Source: an uncultured Bacteroidota bacterium
GTDB taxonomy: Bacteria > Bacteroidota > Bacteroidia > Flavobacteriales_F > PHOS-HE28
Assembly: GCA_902826215.1 (NCBI GenBank)
Contig: CADEDY010000002.1
Location: forward strand, 62,001-126,000
Length of the DNA stretch: 64,000 nt
Direction: 5' to 3'
Positions within the stretch are counted from its first letter, which is position 1, and each line of letters begins with the position of its first letter. This document shows, piece after piece, positions 43,510-52,093 of this stretch. The notes beneath the pieces are model-generated. The model did not search any database and was not told where the DNA came from. It worked only from the letters and a program-made list of their open reading frames with translations. Position numbers and translations under genes: made by a program.

Positions 43510-45180
43510 ATGAACGCCATCCGTACTTCGCTCATTGCCCTTGCGCTTCTGCCGCAAGTGGTCCTCGCCCAGCTCCGTTCCGACCCCGACGTACTTGATC
43601 AAATGCGCAACGATGTGCGCTACCTCGCTAGCGACCTGCTCGAAGGGCGCGAAGCAGGAACGCCGGGCGAGAAGCTCGCAGTGGATTACATCGCTGCCAA
43701 ATTCGGGAACGTGGGGTTGATGCCGTACGGGGATAGCGCCACCTACCTGCAATCCTTCACGTTCCAAGCCGAGCCTGTACTTGGGCCTGCAAATGGACTT
43801 CAACTCGGCCGTACGACCCTTGCTGTTGAAAAGGATTTCGAGGTGTTGCCGTATTCCGCGACCGGCGTGGTGCGTGGCAAGGTGATGCGCGTTGGATACG
43901 GCATCCAAGCTCCGGACCTCGGCACCGATGATTACAAGGGCCTCGACCCAAAAGGACGGGTGGTCGCGATCTCGGTCAGTTCCCCGGACGGGATCCATCC
44001 GCACAGCAAGTTCTTGGCCTATCACGATCTGCGTGTTCGAGCAGAGAAGGCCGTTGAACTTGGCGCGATCGGTGTGATCTTCTACAACGACGACCCGGCG
44101 GCATCCGCACCGGAGGAGCGGCTCAATGCCAAAGTGAAGAGCTGCGGTGTGCCGGTGCTCTTCTTGAAGGGAGAGCGCTATGCTGAGCTCTTGGTCGAGA
44201 ACAACCCGGTGGTGATCGATGCGGATATCCAACGCACGGAGCGAACAGCCTATAACGTGGTCGGGATGTTGGACTTCGGCAAGCCGGAAATCGTAGTGAT
44301 CGGCGCGCACCTCGATCATTTGGGCTGGGGTGCTGAAGGCTCTTTGTACAGGGGCGAAAAGGCGATCCACAACGGTGCCGATGACAATGCAAGTGGCATT
44401 GCGGTGATGTTGGCACTGGCCAACGACCTAGCCGAAATGGAGCACATGCGCAACAACAACTACCTCTTCATTGCCTTCAGTGGTGAAGAAAAAGGGCTGT
44501 ACGGATCGAACCATTGGACCAAGCACCCCACCTTGCCGATCGCACGACTCAATTACATGATCAACCTCGACATGGTGGGACGACTGGATACGAGCAATGT
44601 GATCGGTGTGAATGGGGTTGGAACATCACCCGCTTGGGCCGAAGTGGACCGCATGAAGGTGGAAGGGTTGATAGCGAAGACGACCACGAGCGGCATCGGC
44701 CCCAGTGACCATACAAGCTTCTATCTGCAAGGCGTTCCGGCCATTCATTTCTTCACCGGCTCCCATGCCGACTACCACAAGCCGAGCGACGACGAGGACA
44801 AGGTGAACTACACGGGCATGCTGCGGATCACGCGCTACATCGAGGCGTTGGTCGCGACGCTGAATGACGATGGCAAGCTCGCCTTCGCGAAGACCGAAGA
44901 AGTGAATACCGAGGACACCCCCCGCTTCAAGGTCACCTTGGGTGTTGTCCCGGATTATCTCTATGACGGTCGTGGCATGCGTATCGACGGCATCACAGAG
45001 GGAAAACCTGCGGCCAATGCAGGCTTGAAGGTCGGCGATGTTGTACTGAAGCTCGGTGCGGTCGAGGTGACCGACATGATGGCCTACATGAAGGGGTTGA
45101 GCCAGTTCAACAAGGGCGACACCACCAAGGTTAAAGTGCTGCGCGACGGAAAGGAGATCGAACAGGATATCACCTTCTGA
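43510..45180 (+). CDS. Secreted M28 family zinc aminopeptidase with PA and PDZ domains
   Basis: A 556-residue exported peptidase. The signal peptide is residues 1-21 (...LLPQVVLAQ). A split catalytic domain carries the M28 zinc ligands in VIGAHLDHLGWG, GADDNASGIAV, FSGEEKGLYGSNHW, NLDMVGRLD and AIHFFTGSHADYHKPSDD. A PA-like insert lies at about 100-220 and a C-terminal PDZ domain at about 455-556 (GMRIDGITEGKPAANAGLKVGDVVLKLG). It probably removes N-terminal amino acids from peptides in the periplasm or outside the cell. The gene is divergent from a DUF1232 operon and followed by gpsA. Confidence 0.93.
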   Translation: MNAIRTSLIALALLPQVVLAQLRSDPDVLDQMRNDVRYLASDLLEGREAGTPGEKLAVDYIAAKFGNVGLMPYGDSATYLQSFTFQAEPVLGPANGLQLGRTTLAVEKDFEVLPYSATGVVRGKVMRVGYGIQAPDLGTDDYKGLDPKGRVVAISVSSPDGIHPHSKFLAYHDLRVRAEKAVELGAIGVIFYNDDPAASAPEERLNAKVKSCGVPVLFLKGERYAELLVENNPVVIDADIQRTERTAYNVVGMLDFGKPEIVVIGAHLDHLGWGAEGSLYRGEKAIHNGADDNASGIAVMLALANDLAEMEHMRNNNYLFIAFSGEEKGLYGSNHWTKHPTLPIARLNYMINLDMVGRLDTSNVIGVNGVGTSPAWAEVDRMKVEGLIAKTTTSGIGPSDHTSFYLQGVPAIHFFTGSHADYHKPSDDEDKVNYTGMLRITRYIEALVATLNDDGKLAFAKTEEVNTEDTPRFKVTLGVVPDYLYDGRGMRIDGITEGKPAANAGLKVGDVVLKLGAVEVTDMMAYMKGLSQFNKGDTTKVKVLRDGKEIEQDITF

Positions 45181-45223
45181 TGGCAGAGATCAGGACAGGG
45201 TTGAAAACCGAACCTCGCTTCGC

Positions 45224-46222
45224 ATGAGCAATGGACAACGCATCGCTGTGGTCGGCGCAGGGTCATGGGGTACGGCTTTGGTGAAGCTCCTATCCACCAC
45301 ACAAGAGCGTGTGGGTTGGTGGGTGCGCAAGCCGACGACCATCGAGCACATCACCAAGTACGGTCACAACCCGGATTACATCAGTGCAGCACAGTTCGAT
45401 GTTGAACGGCTGTCGATGGACAGCGATATCCACAAGGTGGTCCGCGATGCCGATGTACTTGTTCTGGCGGTGCCTAGTGCCTTTTTGAAGGGGGCATTGG
45501 ATCAGCTGGATAATGCGGAGCTCGCTGGAAAGACCGTTTTCAGTGCCGTGAAGGGGATCGTGCCAGAGACCAATCAGATCGTCGGGGAATACCTGTTCCA
45601 GCACTGTGGTGTCGCGGAAACGGATTTCGGTGTGATATGCGGGCCGTGCCACGCCGAGGAAGTAGCTATGGAACGCTTGAGCTACCTCACCATCGCTTGC
45701 CTGCTGAATGATCGGGCCCAAGCCATGGGCGAAGCGCTCAACGGCCGGTTCATGAAGACCACTTTGAGCGACGATATCTACGGCACCGAGTATGCAGCCA
45801 TCCTCAAGAACGTGGTCGCGGTGTGCGCTGGGATCAGCGTAGGCTTGGGCTATGGCGACAATTTCCGCGCAGTGCTCGTGAGCCGGGCCATCCAGGAGAT
45901 CGCGCGGTTCGTGAAGGCGGTGCACCCCATCGACCGTGACATCAACGAGCCGGCTTATCTCGGCGACTTGTTGGTGACGGCCTATTCCACCTTCAGCCGG
46001 AACCGCGAATTCGGCACCATGGTCGGGAAGGGCTACAGCGTGAAGGCCGCCCAAATGGAAATGAACATGGTGGCCGAAGGATACTACGCTGTAAAGTGTG
46101 TGCACGAGATCAACCAGAAGTTGAAGGCGGACATGCCCATCACCGAGGCCACGTACCGCATGCTGTATGAGCGGATGGCACCGGGCATGGAGATGCGCCT
46201 TTTGAGCGACCGCTTGGCTTGA
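45224..46222 (+). CDS. gpsA: Glycerol-3-phosphate dehydrogenase [NAD(P)+]
   Basis: A 332-residue cytoplasmic enzyme reducing dihydroxyacetone phosphate to sn-glycerol-3-phosphate for phospholipid synthesis. The Rossmann motif is GAGSWGTAL (residues 11-19). Other marks are FSAVKGIVPETNQIVGEYL, VICGPCHAEEVAMERLSYL, the catalytic lysine in AAILKNVVAVCAGI, and FGTMVGKGYSVKAAQMEMNMVAEGYY. Length and start are normal. A hairpin at 46233-46260 follows. Confidence 0.95.
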   Translation: MSNGQRIAVVGAGSWGTALVKLLSTTQERVGWWVRKPTTIEHITKYGHNPDYISAAQFDVERLSMDSDIHKVVRDADVLVLAVPSAFLKGALDQLDNAELAGKTVFSAVKGIVPETNQIVGEYLFQHCGVAETDFGVICGPCHAEEVAMERLSYLTIACLLNDRAQAMGEALNGRFMKTTLSDDIYGTEYAAILKNVVAVCAGISVGLGYGDNFRAVLVSRAIQEIARFVKAVHPIDRDINEPAYLGDLLVTAYSTFSRNREFGTMVGKGYSVKAAQMEMNMVAEGYYAVKCVHEINQKLKADMPITEATYRMLYERMAPGMEMRLLSDRLA

Positions 46223-46232
46223 TCGTCAGGAA

Positions 46233-46260
46233 TTTCTGTGGTTCAAGACTACCGCAGAAA
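46233..46260 (+). terminator. Hairpin after gpsA
   Basis: TTTCTGTGGT pairs with ACCGCAGAAA (one wobble pair) around an 8-nt loop, 10 bp past the gpsA stop. There is no downstream T-run; it could alternatively lie in the leader of the next gene. Confidence 0.45.
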
Positions 46261-46271
46261 CCACCACCTGG

Positions 46272-46736
46272 ATGTACCGCTTTCCGCTTGCTTTCCTTTC
46301 TCTTTTTCTCGCTCTGCTCGTTCAGGCGCAAGGCGATCTGAAGCCGTATTACAACGTGGACCCCAAGGGGTTGTGGGTGGAGGGCCATGACCCCGTGGCC
46401 TACCTGCTGGAAGGCAAAGCGCGCGAAGGTGACAAGCGCTATTCCACTTCGTACGATGGGGCGACGTTCCGCTTCGCAAGCCAGGCGCATTTGGACCTGT
46501 TCAAGAAGGAGCCGACGAAATATCTGCCGCAGTATGGTGGTTGGTGCGCCTATGCCATGGGGGCGAACAACGAAAAGGTCGAAGTGGACACCGAAACCTT
46601 CAAGATCATCGATGGCAAGTTGTTCCTGTTCTACAACGCCTTCTTCAACAACACCCTCACGACCTGGAACAAGGATGAAGCACGCCTTCATCGCACGGCC
46701 GATGCGAACTGGGCCAAATTCAAGCACTCCAAATAG
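46272..46736 (+). CDS. Secreted YHS domain protein
   Basis: A 154-residue protein with a signal peptide (MYRFPLAFLSLFLALLVQAQ). The YHS-like domain follows: GLWVEGHDPVAYLLEGKAREGDKRY, TFRFASQAHLDLFKKEPTKYLPQYGGWCAYAM, then DTETFKIIDGKLFLFYN. YHS domains are small, often cysteine-bearing units associated with metal or haem proteins, but no role is established for this family. The gene lies 17 bp before a DoxX-like gene. It could bind a metal; this is a guess. Confidence 0.88.
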   Translation: MYRFPLAFLSLFLALLVQAQGDLKPYYNVDPKGLWVEGHDPVAYLLEGKAREGDKRYSTSYDGATFRFASQAHLDLFKKEPTKYLPQYGGWCAYAMGANNEKVEVDTETFKIIDGKLFLFYNAFFNNTLTTWNKDEARLHRTADANWAKFKHSK

Positions 46737-46753
46737 TTGTTGATCGACCCAGC

Positions 46754-47188
46754 ATGACACACAACTCCGAACCCTCCGGCCTGCGCAAATGGCTCTTTCG
46801 CCTGCCGAACATTGTTGCAGCGGTCATCCTTTTGCAGACCCTCTACTTCAAATTCACCGGTGCGCCTGAATCGGTCTACATCTTCACCAAGTTGGGCATG
46901 GAGCCATGGGGTCGGTATGGCTCGGGTGTCGCAGAATTGATCGCATCCGTCTTGCTGCTGACCCCTCGCCATGCATGGATGGGAGCTGCCATCGCCATCA
47001 GTGTCATGGCAGGAGCTGTCGTCAGTCACCTCACCGAGTTGGGTATTGAAGTGCAGGGAGATGGCGGAACCTTGTTCTTTTTGGCATTGACAGTGATGGT
47101 TCTATCGGTATTCATTCTGTTCCGAGAGCGAGCCGCAGTACTGGATCTCCTTGGATCGGTCATGGGGAAGGGAAGAGCATCACGTTAG
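46754..47188 (+). CDS. DoxX-like four-helix membrane protein
   Basis: A 144-residue inner-membrane protein with four hydrophobic helices (LPNIVAAVILLQTLYFKF, GVAELIASVLLL, MGAAIAISVMAGAVVSHL, LFFLALTVMVLSVFIL) and the DoxX pattern of a first helix followed by FKFTGAPESVYIFTKLGMEPWGRYG. DoxX relatives are linked to quinone redox or thiosulfate metabolism, but many are uncharacterised. It follows the YHS gene by 17 bp, so the two may be co-transcribed. Confidence 0.85.
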   Translation: MTHNSEPSGLRKWLFRLPNIVAAVILLQTLYFKFTGAPESVYIFTKLGMEPWGRYGSGVAELIASVLLLTPRHAWMGAAIAISVMAGAVVSHLTELGIEVQGDGGTLFFLALTVMVLSVFILFRERAAVLDLLGSVMGKGRASR

Positions 47189-47229
47189 ATGTTGGTTGAG
47201 TTTCCTTATTGACCTTTGCGCACCTTACT

Positions 47230-47730
47230 ATGCAACCTCTTATCTCCTACAACATCGATGTTCTTGAGAAGGTCGATGTGATACTCGAACAGTTGACGGC
47301 GGATGAATTCACGGAGAAGCAAGTCTTGCTCTTCGGGTCCAGTATCAGCCAGCACATCCGCCATATTCTGGAGTTCTACGAGTGTCTCTTGGGCAATTTG
47401 GATAAAGGCTACTTCAGCTATGATCACCGCAAACGCGACCTGTTGCTGGAGACCCAGCTGGTTGAAGCGCGTGGATCGGTGAAGCGGAGCGTGAACATGC
47501 TCTCCATGCTGGATCTCGATAAAGACCTTCGCATGGAGAGTGAGCTGCCGGGAGAAGCATGTCACTCAATGCAGTCGACCACCTTGAAGCGCGAGCTCGC
47601 CTATCTGGCGGATCATGGTGTGCATCACTTGGCCATGGTGCGCATCGCTTTGGAGCAGACCCTGCCGCACATCACTTTTCCAGAACAGCTCGGTGTGGCC
47701 GCATCTACGCGCAATCATCGCGCCCACTGA
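47230..47730 (+). CDS. DinB/YfiT-like four-helix protein
   Basis: A 166-residue protein with the DinB-like metal-binding pattern. A His in SISQHIRHILEFYECLL and the pair in YLADHGVHHLAMVRIAL would form the usual three-His metal site. DinB relatives include thiol-dependent transferases and unknown proteins. The ATG at 47230 (MQPLISYNID) is preferred over a TTG at 47209. Its stop is immediately followed by the ATG of the NRDE gene, so translation is probably coupled. Confidence 0.82.
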   Translation: MQPLISYNIDVLEKVDVILEQLTADEFTEKQVLLFGSSISQHIRHILEFYECLLGNLDKGYFSYDHRKRDLLLETQLVEARGSVKRSVNMLSMLDLDKDLRMESELPGEACHSMQSTTLKRELAYLADHGVHHLAMVRIALEQTLPHITFPEQLGVAASTRNHRAH

Positions 47731-48447
47731 ATGTGTACGCTTACCTACTTGCCCCATGGTGATGATTTCGCCATGGTTTCGAGCAGGGATGAACAGCGGT
47801 CACGCGGTGTCATGGGCGCTCCTGTTCCAGACCCGAAGCCCGATGCATTCTACCCAATGGATGTGGCATCCGGTGGTACGTGGTTCCTTGATAAGCCCGG
47901 ATCATTCACCTTGAACGTTCTGAACGGTGGGCATGTCGCGCATCGCCGAACACCGCCGTACAAACACAGCCGGGGTCTGGTTCCGTTGCGGTTCGTGGAG
48001 CTCGGTTCAACGGAACACTTTCTGAGCGAGTACGAATTTGAAGGATTGGAACCCTTCAGCTTGGTCGTGGTGGAGCACGAACCGCGTCGTGTGAGCACCA
48101 TTGTTTGGACAGGAACGATCGTTGATCACATCGAACAGAATCCCGGTGAACCACACATCTGGTCTTCTGCCACCTTGTACGATGAGGCGGCGCGTTCTCG
48201 GCGTGTGGATTGGTTCAAGGCGATGTTGAGCGAGCCGACGAACGAACGGCCCATCGAGCGCTTGCTACGATTCCATCGTTCCGGTGGTTCGCATTGGCCG
48301 GATGGGGCCCAAAGGATCCTGATGCAACGAGGGAATGATCTCGGTACCATTTGTCATGTGGCGGTGGAGCATTCGACTGCGAAGGACCGCATGTACTTCC
48401 ACGACCTCACCGACGGACACGAGCAATGGATCGATCTGCGCGGATAG
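47731..48447 (+). CDS. NRDE (TANGO2-like) family protein
   Basis: A 238-residue protein of the NRDE/TANGO2 family. It starts MCTLTYLP with the conserved Cys2, then VSSRDEQRSRG in place of NRDE, and GGTWFLDKPGSFTLNVLNGG. TANGO2 relatives have been linked to haem handling and to lipid or mitochondrial phenotypes; the bacterial role is uncertain. It begins directly after the DinB stop, and its last 22 bp overlap the start of an ATP-grasp gene, so the three genes form a compact unit. Confidence 0.87.
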   Translation: MCTLTYLPHGDDFAMVSSRDEQRSRGVMGAPVPDPKPDAFYPMDVASGGTWFLDKPGSFTLNVLNGGHVAHRRTPPYKHSRGLVPLRFVELGSTEHFLSEYEFEGLEPFSLVVVEHEPRRVSTIVWTGTIVDHIEQNPGEPHIWSSATLYDEAARSRRVDWFKAMLSEPTNERPIERLLRFHRSGGSHWPDGAQRILMQRGNDLGTICHVAVEHSTAKDRMYFHDLTDGHEQWIDLRG

Positions 48448-49574
48448 TCGAGGGGCGCTTCCCGCAATGGAACCACGAGTATTGGCCGTGGTACTTGATC
48501 TACTTGCCTGTGCTGCCCCTGTTGGTGTGGCATGCCATCCGCGCACGAAGCATCGCGTTCTTCACCAACGTGGATCCAGGCATCGATATGGGCGGCTTCT
48601 TCGGCGAACGCAAGTCAGAGATCTACGCGCTGCTTCCAAAAGGTTCATACCCGACCACATTGCTTGTCGAGACGGGTAGGTTCTGGAATGATATCGAACA
48701 AGAGATCGCCGATACCGGGTTCCGCTTCCCGCTGATCGTAAAGCCCGATGTCGGTGAACGAGGTCAAGGGGTAACGCGTGTGCGTGATCGCGCAGCTTTG
48801 CAACTTGTGTTAGTGAACGCGAAGGAGGCACTGTTGATCCAAGCACTGATACCCGGACAGCACGAGTTCGGGGTGATGTTCGCCAAAGACCCGGAGACCG
48901 ACGAGGTGGAGTTGTTGTCGATCACGGGAAAGCGATTCCTCGCAGTGGAAGGTGATGGAATTGCTTCGGTCGAAGCCTTGCTGGGACGTTCCTATCGAGG
49001 GGCTCGCCAGATCGAACGGCTTCGTGTTTACAAGGCGGACGTGTTAGCAGTCGTACCAGCGAATGGCGAAAGGGTCGTTGTGGAGCCGATCGGCAATCAC
49101 TGTCGCGGAACGACATTCCTGGACGCATCGGCATTGCGCACGACCGCCTTGGAGCGTTCCATTTCAGACCTGATCCGCGCGACGAACGGTGTGTACTACG
49201 GGCGGGTCGATGTACGTGCTGATTCCATTGAGGCCTTTCAAGCTGGGAGTTACAGCGTGGTCGAGTTGAATGGTGTGAGCAGCGAACCCGGCCATATCTA
49301 CGACCCTGCGATGAGCATTTTCGAATGCTGGTCGGAGCTCTTGCGCCATACGAGGTACATTCCGCGGATCAGTCATCAGTTGCGCTCTAGAGGTCATCAA
49401 CCGGTTCCGCTCAAAGTGCTCTTGGAGCGGTGCGAGGAACACTTTGATCCAACTCCGTTCTGGCGCTGGGTGATCCGTACTATCGCAGGACCCCGAAGAG
49501 CCCAAGGCCTACAAGAACACCGCCAACTATCCGGAACATCGTTCGGAGCCGACCCGGTGCAAGGCGCTCGGTGA
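48426..49574 (+). CDS. ATP-grasp family ligase-like protein
   Basis: A 382-residue protein. The N-terminal ~55 residues have one hydrophobic stretch (YWPWYLIYLPVLPLLVW) that may associate with the membrane. The ATP-grasp core has FPLIVKPDVGERGQGV, LLIQALIPGQHEFGVMF and, near the C-terminus, YYGRVDVRADS and SVVELNGVSSEPGHIYDP, where the E-x-N metal-binding motif appears as VELNG. It probably forms an amide, ester or peptide-like bond using ATP; the substrate is unknown. The ATG at 48426 overlaps the NRDE gene by 22 bp. The last 95 bp overlap a convergent LysE-like gene. Confidence 0.85.
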   Translation: MDRSARIVEGRFPQWNHEYWPWYLIYLPVLPLLVWHAIRARSIAFFTNVDPGIDMGGFFGERKSEIYALLPKGSYPTTLLVETGRFWNDIEQEIADTGFRFPLIVKPDVGERGQGVTRVRDRAALQLVLVNAKEALLIQALIPGQHEFGVMFAKDPETDEVELLSITGKRFLAVEGDGIASVEALLGRSYRGARQIERLRVYKADVLAVVPANGERVVVEPIGNHCRGTTFLDASALRTTALERSISDLIRATNGVYYGRVDVRADSIEAFQAGSYSVVELNGVSSEPGHIYDPAMSIFECWSELLRHTRYIPRISHQLRSRGHQPVPLKVLLERCEEHFDPTPFWRWVIRTIAGPRRAQGLQEHRQLSGTSFGADPVQGAR

Positions 49575-50136
49575 GGGTGTTCCCTAACCGAACGAGCACC
49601 AACAGCAGGATCAAGGCGCCGATCATCGCTCCGCCCGCGAAGGCGAACAGTCCAAACGGCCCCGAGATGTTCCAGTCCATCGCATCCACTGAAAGTCGGA
49701 TCCCGCACCAAAAGAGGAGGAGCTGAGGATTCGCCAATCCGAGTAGGAATCCTTTGGTAAAGCCACGAGGCTTTTGTGCGTTCTGGTCCAGATCAGGCAA
49801 ATGCGGATCGAAGATGAATAGAAAGTAGAGTCCGAGCGCGACAAGTATCGAACTCGCTATCAAGGTGACGGTGTGTCTATCCGCTCCGAGTTGGTCTTGC
49901 ACCCACCCCGCGAAAACGAAGGCAATTCCTGCATGAATGAACTCAGGGATCGCACCGCCCAGAGCCATGCGCCTGCCGCTTGCATGACCGAAGCGGACGG
50001 TGGTTGCAAGAACAGCCGTGTTCACGAGGCCCGCTTGAAGCGAACCAATGATGCTCACCGTAGTGGTGAAGAGGAAGAGGAAGATCAGGTCGATATTCAG
50101 TGCTTCGCTGCTTGTCGGCAAGATATCGCGATGCAT
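49480..50136 (-). CDS. LysE/RhtB family exporter-like protein
   Basis: A 218-residue membrane protein with about six helices: IDLIFLFLFTTTVSIIGSLQAGLVN, a G-rich FIHAGIAFVFAG, IASSILVALGLYFLFIF and LGLANPQLLLFWCGIRL. The N-terminal S-x-G-x-x-N-type segment and LANPQLLLFW are LysE/RhtB hallmarks (amino-acid efflux). The substrate is unknown. I chose the ATG at 50136 (MHRDILPTS) over a TTG at 50154. The 3' end overlaps the converging ATP-grasp gene by 95 bp. Confidence 0.82.
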   Translation of the reverse strand: MHRDILPTSSEALNIDLIFLFLFTTTVSIIGSLQAGLVNTAVLATTVRFGHASGRRMALGGAIPEFIHAGIAFVFAGWVQDQLGADRHTVTLIASSILVALGLYFLFIFDPHLPDLDQNAQKPRGFTKGFLLGLANPQLLLFWCGIRLSVDAMDWNISGPFGLFAFAGGAMIGALILLLVLVRLGNTLTERLAPGRLRTMFRIVGGVLVGLGLFGVLR

Positions 50137-50187
50137 CAGTACATGAGGTATCAAGGATCATTACGGACCTTCGTAGCGCCCTTCATC

Positions 50188-50424
50188 ATGCCACGCCTTC
50201 GCTTCCACTGGGATTTCTTCGGCCCCGACGCGCTCATCACCGCGCAGCATTTCCTCAAGCATCTGGACCAGTTCTGCGACCGCGAGGGAGTCCGTGACTA
50301 CCAGCATGCCATCACGAAGAACCCGGTGCGATGCACGGCCGTGCTAGAGTGCGATGAGCAATACCTGAAAGTGGTACGCGATGCGCTGAAGCCGGTTCGC
50401 GGAGAACGCGTGTTGGAAGAATGA
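50188..50424 (+). CDS. Small conserved hypothetical protein
   Basis: A 78-residue soluble protein, MPRLRFHWDFFGPDALITAQ, then HLDQFCDREG, RCTAVLECDEQYLKVVRDALKPVRGERVLEE. The open frame extends upstream, but only from this ATG does the sequence look protein-like. The layout suggests a small alpha/beta domain common in Bacteroidota. It is divergent from the LysE-like gene and ends 2 bp before the stop of a converging secreted protein gene. Confidence 0.62.
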   Translation: MPRLRFHWDFFGPDALITAQHFLKHLDQFCDREGVRDYQHAITKNPVRCTAVLECDEQYLKVVRDALKPVRGERVLEE

Positions 50425-50426
50425 CC

Positions 50427-52025
50427 TCAGCGAACGAACCGAACTGCGGCGCGCTCTTCTTTAGTGACCCACTCGACGAGGTAGGTACCGCGATCGAGGT
50501 CGCGTACATCGTTGTGCAAGCGCTGGGCTCCTGCGGGCATGCGTGCTGAGAGCAGTTTTCGCACCAGACGGCCGCTGCTGTCCAAAAGGTTCAACTCCCC
50601 GGTCGTAGCATGTTCCAGTTCCAAGGAAATGATGAGCTGTTCACCATTCGGAGAGAGGGAAACGTCCAATGTGTTGGGCTTGTCAGCAGTGGTGATCACG
50701 CCGGTGTTGACATCACGCACCAACAACACGCGGAACACGCGCGTGCTGGCCGCGCTCTGGGTGCCGGTGTTCACGAAGAAGATGTTCGCCGCGCTGCTCT
50801 CGATGCCGCCTACGATGTGGCCCGCCAGCACGGTGTCGCCATCCAACGCATTGAGGTCGATCACATCGTTGAATACCGTGGGTACGCCTGGTGCAGTGAT
50901 GAATTCCGCGCTGGAACCGAGGAGCGCGGGCATGGTGCCGATGGCCGTTTCCAGCATCAAGCCGTCTCCACTCCGTTGCACACGGCTGATGGTATTGACG
51001 AAGGGTACGTTCACATCATCCCAGAGCTGTCCGTTGCCATCGAAGTAGTAACGTCCTATGCCGCCGAAGAACACCGTGCTCATGGTGTTGGACGTGCTAG
51101 CAAACGCCGGTAGGTGCGCGGTGTGATATTGGTTGAGAAGTTGCTCGAATACCGGGACCACGGTATAGCCTGACGCGGTGACGTCCACCGTGTTGAGCCA
51201 CGGAATATTGCTCGTGTACTGGAACACACCGGAGAATGCCGTGAAGCCGAATTCGCCATTCGGGAACACTTGCGGCACGAGGTTGTAATCCCGTCGATGG
51301 AGGTTGTCGGTGTCAATGGTCTCCTCGTAGTCCGTGATCGACAGGTTCGTGCCATCATCCAGGATCCGGAACTTGCGTATGGCGTTGGTGTATTCCTGGA
51401 TGAAGCCCGGTCCGAAGTCCGGCCCCATCGGGTTGTAGCGCCCCATGAAACGCTGACCGCCAACGAGGTAGAATTCATCGTTCATCAGTCCCAAGTATCC
51501 ACCGGTAACGGCCATGCGGCTATCGGCTATCTGTCGGAAATGGGGCGTCAGTGCGGTTCCGTTCTTGATCGCTGTGATCGCGCCGGGTACGTCCACTGCC
51601 GTCAAGCGGCCATGGGTGATGTGGTCGTTCGCCGTTGCAGAGAACCCGTAGCCACCGATGATGTACAGTGTGTTCCCGCGTTGGAAGAACTCCAAGTTGG
51701 TGCATTGCAATTGCTCATACACGGCCGTGGGCAGACTGGAGATGCTCGCGCTCCATACCTCGCTCGTGGATGGGTCCACCACATGGGTCATGGTGTTGTT
51801 GGCCGATGCGAGGAAGGCAGCAAAAGGTTGGCGTTGGTGCAAACCATCTGTGCGACCGCCAAGGAGCAACCATTCATTTCCATCCTGTCCGCAGGCGAAG
51901 GACTGCACACCGGGCATGCCGGGGATGGTCACTTCCTCCAACACGATGCGTCGATCTCCGAGATCCTGTGCGGAAAGGTTCGTGAGACCGGCGGAGAGGA
52001 ATAGAAAGAGTACGGTTCGGCGCAT
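50427..52025 (-). CDS. Secreted protein with a type A T9SS sorting domain
   Basis: A 532-residue protein. The signal peptide (MRRTVLFLFLSAGLTNLSAQ) supports the ATG at 52025 over the longer frame. The body has kelch-like blade fragments (EWLLLGGRTDG, TLYIIGGYGFSA, EFYLVGGQRFMGRYNP, TVFFGGIGRYYFDG), suggesting a beta-propeller. The last ~75 residues (LDVSLSPNGEQLIISLE, GELNLLDSSGRLVRKL, DLDRGTYLVEWV) are a typical Por-type (type A) T9SS C-terminal signal. It is probably exported and either released or anchored. The ligand is unknown. Confidence 0.9.
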   Translation of the reverse strand: MRRTVLFLFLSAGLTNLSAQDLGDRRIVLEEVTIPGMPGVQSFACGQDGNEWLLLGGRTDGLHQRQPFAAFLASANNTMTHVVDPSTSEVWSASISSLPTAVYEQLQCTNLEFFQRGNTLYIIGGYGFSATANDHITHGRLTAVDVPGAITAIKNGTALTPHFRQIADSRMAVTGGYLGLMNDEFYLVGGQRFMGRYNPMGPDFGPGFIQEYTNAIRKFRILDDGTNLSITDYEETIDTDNLHRRDYNLVPQVFPNGEFGFTAFSGVFQYTSNIPWLNTVDVTASGYTVVPVFEQLLNQYHTAHLPAFASTSNTMSTVFFGGIGRYYFDGNGQLWDDVNVPFVNTISRVQRSGDGLMLETAIGTMPALLGSSAEFITAPGVPTVFNDVIDLNALDGDTVLAGHIVGGIESSAANIFFVNTGTQSAASTRVFRVLLVRDVNTGVITTADKPNTLDVSLSPNGEQLIISLELEHATTGELNLLDSSGRLVRKLLSARMPAGAQRLHNDVRDLDRGTYLVEWVTKEERAAVRFVR

Positions 52026-52093
52026 GGATGGAGTGCTTTCCGCAAAGCTGCGCTGAACGGATGGGGACAACGGTGACGAATATCACCGTGGCC

